Below, piece by piece: positions 63,963-64,000 of a DNA stretch of 64,000 bases. Within the stretch, counting starts at the first letter, position 1, and each line of letters starts with the position of its first letter. The notes under the pieces are model-generated. The model saw only the letters and a list, made by a program, of their open reading frames with translations. It was not told where the DNA came from and made no database searches. Position numbers and translations under genes: made by a program. Source of the DNA: Bacillota bacterium (lineage in GTDB: Bacteria; Bacillota; Sulfobacillia; Sulfobacillales; Sulfobacillaceae); NCBI GenBank assembly GCA_021820965.1, contig JAKACZ010000016.1, positions 1-64,000 on the forward strand, given 5' to 3'.

Positions 63963-64000
63963 GATACTGAGAGCGGTCCTTCACAGTGAAGAATTCGCCT

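Overview
The window looks like a chromosomal piece of an endospore-forming, moderately GC-rich Firmicute, most like Sulfobacillus or a related acidophilic Clostridia-type lineage. The pointers are the block tig-clpP-clpX ... lonB-lon-engB, valS behind a T-box leader, folC-maf-radC-mreBCD-minCDE-rodA, and SpoIVFA/SpoIVFB-type sporulation genes in the usual Firmicute order. The organism name is an inference from gene content only.

Left part (1-33 kb) is accessory. It begins with an EamA transporter, a decayed IS1634-type transposase tail joined to a copied scrap of that transporter gene, an acetyltransferase, a NiaR-type regulator and an NCS1 permease. From 14.45 to 6.65 kb on the minus strand is a six-gene membrane complex related to hydrogenase-4/formate hydrogenlyase (HyfC-HyfE-HyfF-HyfG-HyfI-HyfB-like). 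Its large subunit has lost all four cysteines that hold the Ni-Fe centre, so it is an energy-converting-hydrogenase-related (Ehr) complex and not a hydrogenase. A clear fluoride (crcB-motif) riboswitch lies just behind the promoter of this operon. Next come a GH31 glycosidase with a sugar ABC importer and a divergent LacI regulator, with two overlapping palindromic operators inside the importer promoter. A TPP-riboswitch-controlled thiamin salvage operon (tenA-thiD-thiM-thiE), cca, a dienelactone hydrolase, two VapBC-like toxin-antitoxin pairs (one antitoxin frameshifted), an MscS channel and a ClC transporter follow.

Middle part (33-45 kb): four tRNA genes (His, Arg, Leu, Gly) with a strong promoter and terminator, then the protein-quality-control block tig, clpP, clpX, lonB, lon and the ribosome-biogenesis GTPase engB. 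A divergent sulfotransferase / Sat-CysC (PAPS synthesis) pair has been inserted between clpX and lonB.

Right part (45-64 kb): a phosphatase, an acetyltransferase, an orphan binding lipoprotein, a lone groES, T-box-valS, folC, a DUF4321-like protein, maf, radC, mreBCD, a MinC lacking its N-terminal domain, minD, minE, rodA, a PAP2 phosphatase, a gene-poor gap with a HicA-like remnant, an NAD-binding epimerase, and the SpoIVFA/SpoIVFB pair. The right edge carries a promoter that probably reads into the next operon (rplU in relatives). No CRISPR array, rRNA or intact insertion sequence was seen.
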